Assembly: GCA_002700405.1 (NCBI GenBank)
Contig: PACY01000047.1
Span: forward strand, 3,282 to 10,370
DNA: 7,089 nt
Direction of reading: 5' to 3'
Origin: Flavobacteriaceae bacterium
Lineage (GTDB): Bacteria > Bacteroidota > Bacteroidia > Flavobacteriales > Flavobacteriaceae
The position numbers were made by a program, and so were the translations under genes. This document shows, in pieces, positions 1 to 7,029 of this stretch. Position 1 is the first letter of the stretch. Each line of letters opens with the position of its first letter. A model generated the notes under the pieces. That model was not told the DNA's origin, did not search any database, and saw nothing but the letters and a program-made list of their open reading frames with translations.

Positions 1-1940
1 TTTAATTTTTTTGAAAGACGTGTTTTTAAACTTGAATAGTTAACAACATCTTCTAAAACCAATTTATTATCTATATTATCAGATGTTTTATCTTTAAATT
101 CATTTAATTTTTTATCTATTAAAAAGCAACGTAGATTAAGGATTGTCTCTATTACAAGTTGAGAAATTGATGTATTTTTAGCTTTTGGGAAAATACTATT
201 TCTTTCCCAGTCATGTAACATATATTTTTCATCATTCATTAATATATTTGTAATTTCAATTTCAAGCTCCCTAGGTAAAGCGTTTAATATTTTGTCATTA
301 GAAATCTCCTTATTCTCATTATAGCATTCAATAATTTTATAGTAAATTTTTCTAAAATTTTCATTAGAAAATTCCATTTCATCTTCATGAAGATCCATAT
401 AAATTTTTTCAAATACTTTTACACGACGAATAATAGGGCTCAATATCAATTTTCCATTTTTATCCTCTTTTTCAATTTCATCTTCAAAATCTTCAATATT
501 ATTACCATATAATAATAAAATCTCTATTATTTTCTTTTCCAACTCATATAGAATATTCGTTTCTTTCTTTGAGTTTTCTGATTTTACAATACTAAATGAA
601 TCAAAATTTTGTTTTGAATCCTTAATATCTTTTTTAAATGATTTTTTTTGAATTTGGGCTAGAGTACTATATAAGACTTGTTCGCTTATACCCATTATGG
701 ATGAACATTCCTTAATATATATTTCCTTTTTTATTTGATCCGTAATTTTAGAGATACTTTCAACCATATTTCTAACCACAGCAGCTTTTTTTACTGGATC
801 ATTTTCAGCCTCATCAACTAATAAAGATGCCTTGTACTTTATAAAGTCTTTTGAATTTTGCTTAAAAAATATTTTTAATTCTTCCGTTTGCTTTGAATTT
901 GCAAAACTATCTGGGTCCTCCCCTTCTGGCAAATTGCATATTCTCACATTCATATCCTGCTCCAAAATAATATCTATTCCTCTTAAGGTTGCGCGAGAAC
1001 CAGCACTATCACCATCAAATAAGACTGTAATATTCTTAGTTAATCTACTTATCAATCTAATCTGATTTTCTGTCAATGCTGTTCCAGAGGAAGCAACAAC
1101 ATTTTTTATTCCTTTTTGATGGAGCTTAATTACATCTGTATAACCTTCTACAAGAAAACAATTATCTTCTTTTACTATAGTTTGTTTTGCTTGAAATATA
1201 CCGTATAGAACCTTGCTTTTATAGTAAATAAGACTTTCAGGTGAATTAATATACTTAGCAATATTCTTAGAAGATTTAAGCGTTCTGCCTCCAAAACCTA
1301 AAACTCTACCTGACATACTAAGGATTGGGAACATTACTCTTCCTTTAAACCTGTCTATATTCTTCTCATCTTTAACTATAGTAAGTCCTGTTTTTTCTAA
1401 AAAATTTAATTTATAACCCTTTTTTATGGCTTCCTCAGAAAAATTATTTGACTTATTAAATGAGTATCCTAATTTAAATTTTTCGATTATCTCATCTGAA
1501 AATTCTCTTTCTTTGAAATATGATAGCCCAATTGATTTGCCTTCTTCAGATTTCATTAAATTACTCTGAAAATAATCTTTAGCATATTCGGTAATTAAAT
1601 ACATGCTTTCTCTTTCGCTGTCTTCTAACTTTTGCTCTGAAGTTTTTTGAGTTTCTTCTACCTCTATATTATATTTTTTGGCTAAATATTTAATTGCCTC
1701 AGGATAGGTAAAATGTTCATGTTCCATAAGAAATGTAACTACAGTTCCGCCTTTACCACTGGAGAAATCTTTCCATATCTGTTTTGCTGGAGAAACCATA
1801 AAACTAGGTGTTCTTTCTTCTGTAAATGGGCTTAAACCTTTATAATTTGAACCTGATTTTTTTAATTGAACAAAATCACCTATTACCTCCTCTACACGAG
1901 ATGATTCAAATACACTTTCAATGGTTGATTTTGCTATCAA
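1..1940 (-). CDS. dnaG: DNA primase DnaG (3' end cut by window edge)
   Basis: DnaG synthesises the short RNA primers for chromosome replication and works with the DnaB helicase at the fork. The frame is open for 646 codons from a TTG at 1940-1938 to the left edge. Flavobacterial DnaG is about this long, so only a few C-terminal codons should be missing. An in-frame TAA (1943-1941) lies directly before the TTG, which rules out a longer start; the N-terminus IAKSTIESVF fits the family. Domains: a zinc-finger-like N-terminal domain (about 1-100), the catalytic core with RFKGRVMFPI (197-206), and a TOPRIM domain with VEGYTDV (264-270, Glu265) and DGD (309-311). These acidic positions have the same numbers as in E. 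coli DnaG. The lysine-rich remainder (about 430-646) should be the helicase-binding domain. The four zinc ligands are replaced: Ser37, Thr40, Asp58 and Ser61 stand where Cys, His, Cys, Cys are expected. The family call is secure; loss of zinc binding is inferred. Confidence 0.96.
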   Translation of the reverse strand, partial: MIAKSTIESVFESSRVEEVIGDFVQLKKSGSNYKGLSPFTEERTPSFMVSPAKQIWKDFSSGKGGTVVTFLMEHEHFTYPEAIKYLAKKYNIEVEETQKTSEQKLEDSERESMYLITEYAKDYFQSNLMKSEEGKSIGLSYFKEREFSDEIIEKFKLGYSFNKSNNFSEEAIKKGYKLNFLEKTGLTIVKDEKNIDRFKGRVMFPILSMSGRVLGFGGRTLKSSKNIAKYINSPESLIYYKSKVLYGIFQAKQTIVKEDNCFLVEGYTDVIKLHQKGIKNVVASSGTALTENQIRLISRLTKNITVLFDGDSAGSRATLRGIDIILEQDMNVRICNLPEGEDPDSFANSKQTEELKIFFKQNSKDFIKYKASLLVDEAENDPVKKAAVVRNMVESISKITDQIKKEIYIKECSSIMGISEQVLYSTLAQIQKKSFKKDIKDSKQNFDSFSIVKSENSKKETNILYELEKKIIEILLLYGNNIEDFEDEIEKEDKNGKLILSPIIRRVKVFEKIYMDLHEDEMEFSNENFRKIYYKIIECYNENKEISNDKILNALPRELEIEITNILMNDEKYMLHDWERNSIFPKAKNTSISQLVIETILNLRCFLIDKKLNEFKDKTSDNIDNKLVLEDVVNYSSLKTRLSKKL

Positions 1941-2032
1941 TTAATTTATATTATAGTTAATATTAGGACTGGTTAATTTAGTAATTAATTTAAAACTTTT
2001 TGATAAAAACTAAATAGAATTAGTTAATTAAT
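1941..2032 (-). other. rlmN-dnaG intergenic leader of dnaG
   Basis: This 92-base, almost pure A/T spacer separates the rlmN stop codon from the dnaG TTG start. It contains no TAnnTTTG box, so I cannot assign a Bacteroidota promoter for dnaG here. An E. coli-like TATAAT string occurs about 10-16 bases before the start, but such strings are expected by chance at this composition. dnaG may be read through from rlmN or have a promoter I cannot recognise. Confidence 0.4.
2003..2025 (-). terminator. Possible weak terminator after rlmN
   Basis: Read on the minus strand, a 6-base inverted repeat (AACTAA, 6-base loop, TTAGTT; arms at 2020-2025 and 2008-2013) starts 8 bases past the rlmN stop and runs directly into a short T-run. 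The arrangement is that of a factor-independent terminator, but the stem is short, has one G/C pair, and lies in very AT-rich DNA, so it may be fortuitous or only partly effective. Confidence 0.25.
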
Positions 2033-3070
2033 TTAAGAAGGCTTATTTGCAAGCTGGCCACAGGCAGCATCTATATCTTGTCCTCTTGATTTTCTAATGG
2101 TAACATTTATATTATTATTCTCAAGAATATTTTGATATAAATCAATATTATTTTTTGAAGCCTGTAAAAATTTATTGTCATCAATAGAATTATATTGAAT
2201 TATGTTTACTTTACTTGGAGCAAATTTACAAAAGTCTACTAAAGCGTTTGCATCTTCTATTGTGTCATTAATTCCCTTCCAAATAACATATTCATAAGTG
2301 ATTATTCTCTTTGTTTTACTATACCAATATTGTAATGCTAGTTTTAATTCAGATAATTTTAATTTCTCGTTAAAAGGCATGATTGAAGTTCGTACATCAT
2401 CAATCGCAGAATGTAACGATACTGCAAGCTTAAATTTTACATTATCATCTGCCATCTTTTTTATCATTTTTGGCACACCTGATGTAGACACTACAATTCT
2501 TCTTGGCGACATTCCTAGCCCTTTTTTTGAAGTTATCATCTTTATAGATTGAATCACATTATTATAATTCATAAGTGGTTCTCCCATTCCCATAAAAACA
2601 ATGTTTGTTAATGGTCTATTATAATAATCTCTACTTTGTTTACTTATTAATGCCACTTGATCATAAATTTCATCAGGATTTAAATTTCTCATTCGCTTCA
2701 ATCTTGCAGTAGCGCAAAATTTACAATTTAAGCTACATCCAACCTGAGATGATATACAGGCAGTTATTCTATCTTTTGTGGGTATTAGTACGCACTCCAC
2801 TAGTAAGTCATCAAACAACTTGATGGCATTCTTAATCGTACCATCTCTACTTTTTTGAATTGTGTCTACTTTAATGTGATTTATAACAAAATTTCCCTTT
2901 AAAATAGATCGAATTGATTTTGAAAGATTAGTCATCTGTTCAAAATTTAATGCAGACTTCTCCCATAACCATGAATAAACCTGGTCAGCCCTGTATTCCT
3001 GATATCCATTCTCAATAAAAAAAGTTTTTATTTGATCAAGAGATAAAGATCTTATATCTGTTTTTGACAT
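2033..3070 (-). CDS. rlmN: 23S rRNA (adenine2503-C2)/tRNA A37 methyltransferase RlmN
   Basis: RlmN is a radical-SAM enzyme that methylates carbon 2 of A2503 in 23S rRNA and of A37 in some tRNAs, affecting the peptide exit tunnel and decoding accuracy. At 345 residues it has normal family length. The iron-sulfur motif CSLNCKFC gives Cys112, Cys116 and Cys119. Cys105 lies seven residues before the first of these, as E. coli Cys118 does, and Cys337 in DAACGQLA matches the C-terminal catalytic and transiently methylated Cys355 of E. coli. GMGEP (161-165) is the SAM-binding segment. The arrangement RGQDIDAACGQL and the absence of Cfr-specific features favour RlmN over the resistance methyltransferase Cfr. 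The gene starts 22 bases after the queA stop on the same strand, so the two are almost certainly co-transcribed, probably from the promoter before queA. No purine-rich Shine-Dalgarno site is evident, as is usual in Bacteroidota. Confidence 0.97.
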   Translation of the reverse strand: MSKTDIRSLSLDQIKTFFIENGYQEYRADQVYSWLWEKSALNFEQMTNLSKSIRSILKGNFVINHIKVDTIQKSRDGTIKNAIKLFDDLLVECVLIPTKDRITACISSQVGCSLNCKFCATARLKRMRNLNPDEIYDQVALISKQSRDYYNRPLTNIVFMGMGEPLMNYNNVIQSIKMITSKKGLGMSPRRIVVSTSGVPKMIKKMADDNVKFKLAVSLHSAIDDVRTSIMPFNEKLKLSELKLALQYWYSKTKRIITYEYVIWKGINDTIEDANALVDFCKFAPSKVNIIQYNSIDDNKFLQASKNNIDLYQNILENNNINVTIRKSRGQDIDAACGQLANKPS

Positions 3071-3092
3071 TTTAAAAGAGCTGCTTAGAATT

Positions 3093-4142
3093 TTAGATTA
3101 TCAGCATTGCATCTCCATAACTATAAAAGTTGTATTTTTCCTTTATTGCTTCAGCATATGCTTTTTTAAGAAAATCATCACCTGCAAATGCAGAAGCCAT
3201 CATTAGCAAAGTTGACTTTGGCATATGAAAGTTAGTAATCATAGAATTTGCAATACTAAATTCATATGGAGGAAAAATAAATTTATTTGTCCAGCCATCA
3301 TTTCTGTTTAAAGTACCGCTAGATGAAACTGAACTTTCAATAGCTCTCATAACAGTTGTTCCAACGGAACATATTCTTCTTTTATTTTTTAATCCATTAT
3401 TAATAATGTTAGCTGCATTTTCTTCAACTATTACTCTCTCACTATCCATTTTGTGTTTTGATAAATCTTCAACTTCAACAGGCGAAAATGAACCTAAGCC
3501 AGTATGTAATGTTATTTCTGAAAATTTAATTCCTTTAATTTCTAGACGTTTTAATAAATGTTTTGAAAAATGTAATCCTGCTGTTGGAGCAGCTACTGCA
3601 CCTTCATTTTTTGCATATATTGTTTGATATCTTTCTTTATCTTCTGGTTCAACATCTCTTTTTATATATTTAGGCAAAGGAGTTTGACCTAGGTCAAGTA
3701 ATAATTTTCTGAAATCATCATATGGAGTGTCAGATAAAAATCTTAAAGTCCTTCCTCTAGAAGTTGTATTATCTATAACTTCGGCAACTAAAATTTCATC
3801 CTCCCCAAAATAAAGTTTATTTCCAATTCTTATTTTTCTTGCAGGGTCTACTAGAACATCCCAAAGTCTTTGCTCACTATTTAACTCTCTAAGTAAAAAA
3901 ACCTCTATTCTTGCCCCTGTCTTTTCTTTATTTCCATATAATCTTGCAGGGAAAACTTTTGTGTTATTTAAAACAATAACATCATCTTCGTCAAAATAAT
4001 CTATCATATCCTTAAATAATTTATGCTGGATAGACTGATCTGATCTATCAAGGACCATTAAACGAGATTCATCTCTATTTTTATTTGGATATTCAGCTAC
4101 CAGTTTTTCTGGTAGTTCATAATTAAAAGCCGATAACTTCAT
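3093..4142 (-). CDS. queA: SAM:tRNA ribosyltransferase-isomerase QueA
   Basis: QueA transfers and rearranges the ribosyl group of S-adenosylmethionine onto preQ1 at wobble position 34 of tRNAs for Tyr, His, Asn and Asp, giving epoxyqueuosine. It acts in the cytoplasm as the penultimate step of queuosine synthesis. The 349 residues match the usual length, and conserved blocks run end to end: [12 protein letters not shown] (8-19), [11 protein letters not shown] (58-68), DPARKI (99-104), [11 protein letters not shown] (182-192), LHTGLGSF (212-219), [10 protein letters not shown] (261-270), [12 protein letters not shown] (303-314) and [10 protein letters not shown] (339-348). No other step of the queuosine pathway is in the window. 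It is the first gene of a probable queA-rlmN pair, with its own promoter about 20 bases upstream. A 76-base gap separates it from the mazG-type gene, wider than other gaps in this block. Confidence 0.97.
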   Translation of the reverse strand: MKLSAFNYELPEKLVAEYPNKNRDESRLMVLDRSDQSIQHKLFKDMIDYFDEDDVIVLNNTKVFPARLYGNKEKTGARIEVFLLRELNSEQRLWDVLVDPARKIRIGNKLYFGEDEILVAEVIDNTTSRGRTLRFLSDTPYDDFRKLLLDLGQTPLPKYIKRDVEPEDKERYQTIYAKNEGAVAAPTAGLHFSKHLLKRLEIKGIKFSEITLHTGLGSFSPVEVEDLSKHKMDSERVIVEENAANIINNGLKNKRRICSVGTTVMRAIESSVSSSGTLNRNDGWTNKFIFPPYEFSIANSMITNFHMPKSTLLMMASAFAGDDFLKKAYAEAIKEKYNFYSYGDAMLII

Positions 4143-4162
4143 AGGTTTAATTTTAGAAAGGG

Positions 4163-4194
4163 CAAATATACAATCTAAGAAGTGGGGTTGTCAA
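4163..4194 (-). promoter_or_regulatory. Bacteroidota-type promoter for queA-rlmN
   Basis: On the minus strand, TTG of a TTGACA string (4194-4192) is followed after 21 bases by TATATTTG (4170-4163). This is an exact match to the Bacteroidota primary sigma consensus, TTG near -33 and TAnnTTTG near -7, at about the expected spacing. The downstream end of the box lies 20 bases before the queA ATG, so transcription should start around 4156-4160 with a leader of roughly 15 bases. It is the only such paired match I found in the intergenic regions of the window. Function is inferred from the consensus and position. Confidence 0.75.
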
Positions 4195-4218
4195 GGAATT
4201 TTACATATAATTTAACTT

Positions 4219-4542
4219 TTACTTTAACTTTCTGTTTGAATGATGTCTTTGATGATCCCTTTTAGCTTTCATTTCCATCATAGTATTAAAAGATTGCTGT
4301 AAGTCTACTCCAGTCTGATTAGCTAAACACAAAACAACAAATAAAACGTCTGCCAACTCCTGTCCAAGATCATTATTATCTGTCTCTTTCATGCTTTGTT
4401 CACCATATTTTCTTGATATAATTCTGGCAACTTCACCAACCTCTTCAGTAAGTTGAGCCATATTTGTCAACTCATTAAAATATCTTACTCCATGTTTATT
4501 TATCCAATTATCTACCTTCTCTTGTAATATTTTTATTTCCAT
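4219..4542 (-). CDS. MazG-type nucleotide pyrophosphohydrolase
   Basis: This small protein belongs to the all-alpha NTP pyrophosphohydrolase superfamily (MazG/dUTPase-like), which splits nucleoside triphosphates into monophosphate and pyrophosphate and often removes non-canonical nucleotides. The metal-binding signature is present: LTEEVGEVAR (31-40), giving Glu34 and Glu37 in an ExxE arrangement, and QELADVLF (61-68), giving Glu62 and Asp65 in ExxD. At 107 residues it is a single-domain form, less than half the size of two-domain E. coli MazG, so the symbol mazG would be misleading. The exact substrate cannot be read from sequence. The basic, His-rich tail (KAKRDHQRHH, 92-101) is typical of Bacteroidota members as I recall them. 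It starts 4 bases after the dtd stop, so translation is likely coupled, and it is the last gene of the rsgA-dtd unit before the queA promoter. Confidence 0.9.
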   Translation of the reverse strand: MEIKILQEKVDNWINKHGVRYFNELTNMAQLTEEVGEVARIISRKYGEQSMKETDNNDLGQELADVLFVVLCLANQTGVDLQQSFNTMMEMKAKRDHQRHHSNRKLK

Positions 4543-4546
4543 AATT

Positions 4547-4987
4547 TCAATTTTCTATTATTAAAGTAACTGGTCCATCATTTATAAGATCAACCATCAT
4601 ATTTGCTCCAAAAATTCCTGATTTCACCTTTTTATTAATTAATTTATCTAATTCTAAAATAAATGTTTTATAGAGTGGTTCAGCTATTTCTGGTCTAGCT
4701 GCATTTATGTAACTAGGTCTGTTCCCCTTTTTTGTATCTCCATACAAAGTAAACTGACTTACTACTAAAACCTCTCCTTGTATTTGATTTATATTTTTAT
4801 TCATTATAAGATTTTCATCATTAAAAATTCTAAGTTTTGCAATCTTGCTGGCTATTCTAATTATATTCTCACCAGAATCTTTATTTGAAATACCTAGTAA
4901 AATTAAGATTCCATTATCAATAGAAGAAACAGTTTTGTTTTCAACATTAACACTAGCACTTTTAACTCTTTGAATCACTAATTTCAT
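4547..4987 (-). CDS. dtd: D-aminoacyl-tRNA deacylase Dtd
   Basis: Dtd hydrolyses D-aminoacyl-tRNA (and glycine mischarged on tRNA-Ala), keeping D-amino acids out of proteins; it is a cytoplasmic homodimer. The 146 residues match the standard length. The N-terminus KLVIQRVKSASV is a family hallmark. The active-site motif SQFTLYG (77-83) and the cross-subunit Gly-cisPro motif NDGPVT (136-141) are both intact, which supports an active enzyme. The ribosyl-contacting segment KGNRPSY (87-93) is also typical. The gene begins 10 bases after the rsgA stop and ends 4 bases before the pyrophosphohydrolase gene, so the three should form one transcript. Nothing looks truncated or unusual. Confidence 0.97.
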   Translation of the reverse strand: MKLVIQRVKSASVNVENKTVSSIDNGILILLGISNKDSGENIIRIASKIAKLRIFNDENLIMNKNINQIQGEVLVVSQFTLYGDTKKGNRPSYINAARPEIAEPLYKTFILELDKLINKKVKSGIFGANMMVDLINDGPVTLIIEN

Positions 4988-4997
4988 TTCCTATTTA

Positions 4998-5927
4998 TTA
5001 CCTGTGTTTTAAATTATCACTCGTAATTATTTGCTTATAATTTTCATAACGAGAAAGGGCAATTTTATTTAAATCAACCATTTTTTTTATATAACAATCA
5101 GGCTCGTTAATGTGTAGGCAATTATTGAATTTACAATTATTCTTGTTCTTTAAAAATTCAGGGAAAAAATCTCCAATTTCATTTTTATCAAAATTTACAA
5201 TACCAAAACCTTTTATTCCAGGTGTATCAATAACCCTAGCATCATAGTCTATATCAAATAATTCAGCATAAGTCGTAGTGTGTTTTCCTTGGAGATGCTG
5301 AGTAGAAATATTTGCAGTTTTTAAATCTAATTTGGGCTCAATACAATTTATAATGCTAGTTTTCCCAGTGCCTGAATGACCTCCAAACATAATTGTCTTA
5401 TTCTTAATTAAAGGAATTATCTTATTAATATTTAAATTTTCAGTAGCTGATATTTTAATGCATTTATAACCAATTTTAGTATAAATATTAATCAACTTTT
5501 CAATTTCTAATATTTGATTCTTACTATAGCTATCTATTTTATTAAATAAAAGGGTAGTATCGATAGAGTATGCATTAGAAGATATTAAAAACCTATCAAT
5601 AAAATTTGTAGTTGTTACAGGATTGTTTAGTGTAATAACTAAAAATAAAACATCAATATTAGCAGCTAATATATGCGTCTGTCTAGACAAATTAACTGAT
5701 TTTCTTAAAATATAATTTTTTCTGTCACAAACCTGATCTATAATACCAGAATTAGACTTGTCATTGTTTTCTAAATCAAATTCAACAATATCTCCAACTG
5801 CTAATGGATTTGTACTCTTTAAATTATCCAACCGCAATTTGCCCTTAATTCTACATTGATATTCTATACCTTGTTTAGTTTTAACAGAATACCAACTTCC
5901 TGTTGATTTATATACAATTCCTTTCAT
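4998..5927 (-). CDS. rsgA: Ribosome small subunit-dependent GTPase A (RsgA/YjeQ)
   Basis: RsgA is a GTPase that binds late 30S precursors, checks the decoding centre and helps release RbfA. Three domains are visible. An N-terminal OB fold (about 1-75) carries the Bacteroidota-style GDIVEF turn (45-50). The GTPase domain is circularly permuted, with the G4 motif NKID (129-132) before the P-loop GGHSGTGKTS (182-191), then the G2 region GKHTTT (215-219 area) and G3 DTPG (234-237). A C-terminal zinc knuckle has Cys265, Cys270, His272 and Cys278. This G4-G1-G3 order is diagnostic of the YjeQ family. The 309 residues are normal length. It is the first gene of the rsgA-dtd-pyrophosphohydrolase unit and is transcribed away from the GT90 gene. 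No clear promoter could be recognised upstream. Confidence 0.97.
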   Translation of the reverse strand: MKGIVYKSTGSWYSVKTKQGIEYQCRIKGKLRLDNLKSTNPLAVGDIVEFDLENNDKSNSGIIDQVCDRKNYILRKSVNLSRQTHILAANIDVLFLVITLNNPVTTTNFIDRFLISSNAYSIDTTLLFNKIDSYSKNQILEIEKLINIYTKIGYKCIKISATENLNINKIIPLIKNKTIMFGGHSGTGKTSIINCIEPKLDLKTANISTQHLQGKHTTTYAELFDIDYDARVIDTPGIKGFGIVNFDKNEIGDFFPEFLKNKNNCKFNNCLHINEPDCYIKKMVDLNKIALSRYENYKQIITSDNLKHR

Positions 5928-6048
5928 TAATACTAAAAGTATGATTACTTATTTATTTTTTTAATATTTTTTTTAAATTTTTTAATTTATGTTAAATTTA
6001 TTTTAGTAATAAAAAAGATGTAATTTATTAATTATTAAATATGTTTTA
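5928..6048. other. Divergent intergenic region between rsgA and the GT90 gene
   Basis: This 121-base spacer separates two genes that point away from each other, so it should contain promoters for both. It is almost entirely A and T, with long T-runs on the plus strand around 5945-5990. Neither strand contains a full TAnnTTTG box, and no ribosome binding site stands out. A TACTTTTA string on the minus strand close to the rsgA start is a one-mismatch match to the -7 box but lacks a partner TTG. Confidence 0.5.
5930..5942. repeat. Short inverted repeat beside the rsgA start
   Basis: ATACT and AGTAT form perfect 5-base arms around an AAA loop, ending three bases from the rsgA start codon. On the minus strand it overlaps the TACTTTTA promoter-like string. 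It could be a small operator or an mRNA hairpin, but arms this short arise often by chance in AT-rich DNA. Confidence 0.2.
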
Positions 6049-7029
6049 TTGTTAAGCAAAAAATCTCATAGAAATAATAAGCAATTATATTACTCATTAA
6101 ATTTCTTAAAATTATTAATTCCTAATTTCTTGTATAGGAATAGTCTTAAGAAAAATCTAGATGAGATTGAAAAGTATGATGATAACTATATTAAGATGCG
6201 AGTTAATTTCTATAATAAGTTAGATAGAGATATAAATTTATCAGAAAATATTTTAGAATTATCCAAACTAAAAATTAAAAATTTTCATAAAACATATTTT
6301 TTTGATAGCTATGAATTTACTCGTTATTTTAAGTCATCACTAAAAATGAATTTCTTATTTGGAGATATTACACATATTCCTGAAATTCCTTCTATTGTAA
6401 AAAGCAGACCAATAGCAGACAATCAAAAAAATTCAATCTTGTTTAAATTAAATAAAGTAAGGCATTTTACTTATACAAATGATTCGAATCAATTTGCTGA
6501 CAAGAAAAATATTTTAATAGGGAGAGGGGCAGTTACTATCAAACATAAGAAAAGAACTAGTTTTTATGAAATGTATTTTAATCATCATCTATGTGATTTA
6601 GGCCAAATAAATAAAAATACAGATCATGATCATTGGATTAAAGATAAAATATCAATTGAAGATCATTTAAAATATAAGTTTGTTTTATGTATTGAAGGAG
6701 TGGATGTTGCAACCAATTTAAAATGGGTAATGTCATCAAATTCTATAGCTGTAATGGCAAAACCAAAAATAGAATCATGGTTTATGGAAAGCAAGTTAGT
6801 TGCAGATTATCATTATATCGAAGTAAATGATGACTATTCTAATCTTGAAGAAAAATTGAATTATTATATAAATAATGTAGATGAATGCTTAAAAATAATT
6901 GAAAATGCTAATACTTATGTTAGTCAATTTAAAGACTATAATAGAGAGAAACTCATTTCATTATTAGTATTAGAAAAATATTTTATAAAGACCTTACAGA
7001 TCCCGAAAAGAGTAAATTTACTTTACTGA
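6049..7029 (+). CDS. Glycosyltransferase family 90 (CAP10/LpsA-like)
   Basis: This looks like a bacterial GT90 enzyme, a family related to the fungal CAP10 capsule protein and to eukaryotic POGLUT1, with bacterial members often linked to LPS or surface sugar assembly. Donor and acceptor are unknown. Family-like blocks are YFFDSYEFTRYF (83-94), FGDITHIPEIPSIVKSRPI (104-122), NILIGRGAV (154-162) and, most telling, the C-terminal stretch KYKFVLCIEGVDVATNLKW (208-226) followed by MSSNSIAVM (228-236), ESWFMES (242-248), DYHYIEV (253-259) and DDYSNLEEKL (261-270). At 326 residues it is full length for compact bacterial members. I see no signal peptide or clear membrane helix, so action at the cytoplasmic face is likely. 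The start is TTG at 6049; the nearest in-frame ATG is codon 50, inside a conserved-looking region, and an in-frame TAA lies at 6010. The gene is unrelated in role to its left neighbours and may open a surface-polysaccharide locus. Confidence 0.85.
   Translation: MLSKKSHRNNKQLYYSLNFLKLLIPNFLYRNSLKKNLDEIEKYDDNYIKMRVNFYNKLDRDINLSENILELSKLKIKNFHKTYFFDSYEFTRYFKSSLKMNFLFGDITHIPEIPSIVKSRPIADNQKNSILFKLNKVRHFTYTNDSNQFADKKNILIGRGAVTIKHKKRTSFYEMYFNHHLCDLGQINKNTDHDHWIKDKISIEDHLKYKFVLCIEGVDVATNLKWVMSSNSIAVMAKPKIESWFMESKLVADYHYIEVNDDYSNLEEKLNYYINNVDECLKIIENANTYVSQFKDYNREKLISLLVLEKYFIKTLQIPKRVNLLY

Noticed and set aside
832..1065. Plus-strand open frame of 77 codons
   Set aside because: It lies wholly inside dnaG on the opposite strand, at the well-conserved TOPRIM region, and its peptide shows no recognisable motif. 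It is an antisense shadow.
1941..1962. E. coli-like TATAAT before dnaG as a promoter
   Set aside because: The rest of the window points to Bacteroidota, whose primary sigma uses TAnnTTTG. TATAAT is expected by chance here and has no suitable -35 partner that I can see.
2221..2228. TAAATTTG on the minus strand inside rlmN as a dnaG promoter
   Set aside because: It matches TAnnTTTG, but no TTG lies 19-23 bases upstream, and it sits in coding sequence almost 300 bases from dnaG.
2298..2552. Plus-strand open frame of 84 codons
   Set aside because: It is antisense to the conserved core of rlmN, with a composition expected from reading that gene backwards. No start signal or family resemblance.
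3406..3627. Plus-strand open frame of 73 codons
   Set aside because: It is antisense to queA over its conserved [11 protein letters not shown] region. Treated as a shadow.
6018..6043. ATG codons at 6018 and 6041 as alternative GT90 starts
   Set aside because: Both are out of frame with the GT90 gene. The first is followed at once by TAA and the second by TAA after three more codons.
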